Origin: Claveliimonas acetigenes
GTDB lineage: Bacteria > Bacillota > Clostridia > Lachnospirales > Lachnospiraceae
DNA length: 64,000 bases
Direction: 5' to 3'
Assembly (NCBI RefSeq): GCF_025567385.1
Contig: NZ_JAOQJU010000006.1
Coordinates: 68,956-132,955 of the forward strand
Numbering within the stretch: the first letter of the stretch is position 1; each line of letters begins with the position of its first letter. The position numbers and the translations under genes were made by a program. Under the pieces are notes generated by a model that was not told the origin of the DNA, ran no database searches, and was given only the letters and a program-made list of their open reading frames with translations. Below, piece after piece: positions 63,509 through 64,000 of the stretch.

Positions 63509-64000
63509 TTATTCAAACACCGGATAAATCGCTATAAATCTGGAAATAATTGTAGCCGCCTGTGCACGTACAGCGCTTCCCTGCGGGTCAAGACGTCCGT
63601 TATTTCCCTGAATGATTTCATTTGCAACTGCCCAGGCCATCGCGTCTTTTGCATATGCACTTACGCTGGATGCATCCGGGAAGGTGCTCAGGTCAGCAGA
63701 TTTCGTAACATCCCACTTTTTGTAGTTCGCATAGCGGTACATAATCGTTGCCATCTGTTCACGGGTAATCGGATCCGCCGGTCCGAACAAACCGGAGTCC
63801 GTATATCCTGTGATGATCTTATTCTGGTTCGCCCAGATAACAGCATCCTTATACCAGCTTTCACCAGCATCCGGGAATGCAGCCGTTGTGGTAGTAACCT
63901 CCGGTTCTCCCTCCATACGGTACAGCATCAGTGCGAACTGTGCACGTGCCAGGGTATCTGTCGGTCCAAAGTGGGTCGGAGTAAGACCGGTCATAATTTC
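63509..64000 (-). CDS. C-terminal SLH part of a further surface protein, cut by window edge
   Basis: The frame is open to the right edge. About 163 residues are visible, with two full SLH motifs and part of a third (TGLTPTHFGPTDTLARAQF; SWYKDAVIWANQNKI; TGYTDSGLFGPADPITREQM). It is nearly identical in DNA and protein to 56755-57246; the last residues read FIAIYPVFE where the other has FIETYPVFE. The rest of the protein lies outside the window. Confidence 0.88.
   Translation of the reverse strand, partial: EIMTGLTPTHFGPTDTLARAQFALMLYRMEGEPEVTTTTAAFPDAGESWYKDAVIWANQNKIITGYTDSGLFGPADPITREQMATIMYRYANYKKWDVTKSADLSTFPDASSVSAYAKDAMAWAVANEIIQGNNGRLDPQGSAVRAQAATIISRFIAIYPVFE

Overview
The window looks like a chromosome segment of a gut-type Lachnospiraceae (Firmicutes, Clostridia). 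The evidence is a Streptococcus-like type II fatty-acid operon using FabK, a two-gene SufC/SufB system, an Fe-S serine dehydratase, a Trp T-box, YesM/YesN-type two-component genes and many large surface proteins ending in SLH domains. Species cannot be fixed from the sequence. A run of 250 N (44362-44611) marks a scaffold gap.

Region 1 (1-3.4 kb, minus strand) is a SipW/BsaA-type biofilm-fibre operon. It has three SipW-dependent (TasA/BsaA-like) proteins, an ER-type signal peptidase SipW and a secreted protein cut by the window edge. Its promoter carries a palindrome. Region 2 (3.4-10.8 kb) is mostly housekeeping: endonuclease III, YitT, a purine permease, a CPBP protease and a PF06541 membrane protein. 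It also holds two oddities, a Nif11-like small protein behind nth and a glycosyltransferase fused to a winged-helix domain.

Region 3 (10.8-21.2 kb, minus strand) is a complete FASII operon: fabH-acpP-fabK-fabD-fabG-fabF-accB-fabZ-accC-accDA (fused), then a FabT-like MarR regulator and a sirtuin. The first gene has a near-consensus promoter overlapped by a TTTGA-N3-TCAAA FabT-type operator. Region 4 (21.2-24.5 kb) has sdaAB/sdaAA, tRNA-Leu(CAG) and an AT-rich AAA ATPase gene with three 20-bp-spaced repeats in its promoter.

Region 5 (24.5-44.4 kb) is a surface polysaccharide locus. It contains an SLH-anchored CotH-kinase protein, an orphan protein like the N-terminus of D-proline reductase PrdA, and a five-gene operon (lyase-like SLH protein, sialidase-fold SLH protein, solute-binding lipoprotein, YesM-like kinase, YesN-like regulator). 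A divergent LamG/GH43 protein runs into the gap.

Region 6 (44.6-52 kb) has a MerR-type membrane regulator broken by an in-frame TAG, a phosphoesterase, sufC/sufB, membrane proteins of unknown role and a T-box-controlled trpB2. Region 7 (52-64 kb) returns to surface glycan degradation: a secreted GH43 without anchor followed by a LamG/SLH protein without a catalytic domain; then, on the opposite strand, an 1828-residue GH43/SLH paralogue of the protein at 40.3 kb, duplicated with its promoter; and the C-terminal SLH end of a further protein at the edge. My reading is that regions 5 and 7 form one SLH-displayed system for an arabinose- or uronate-containing plant glycan; the substrate is inferred from families only.
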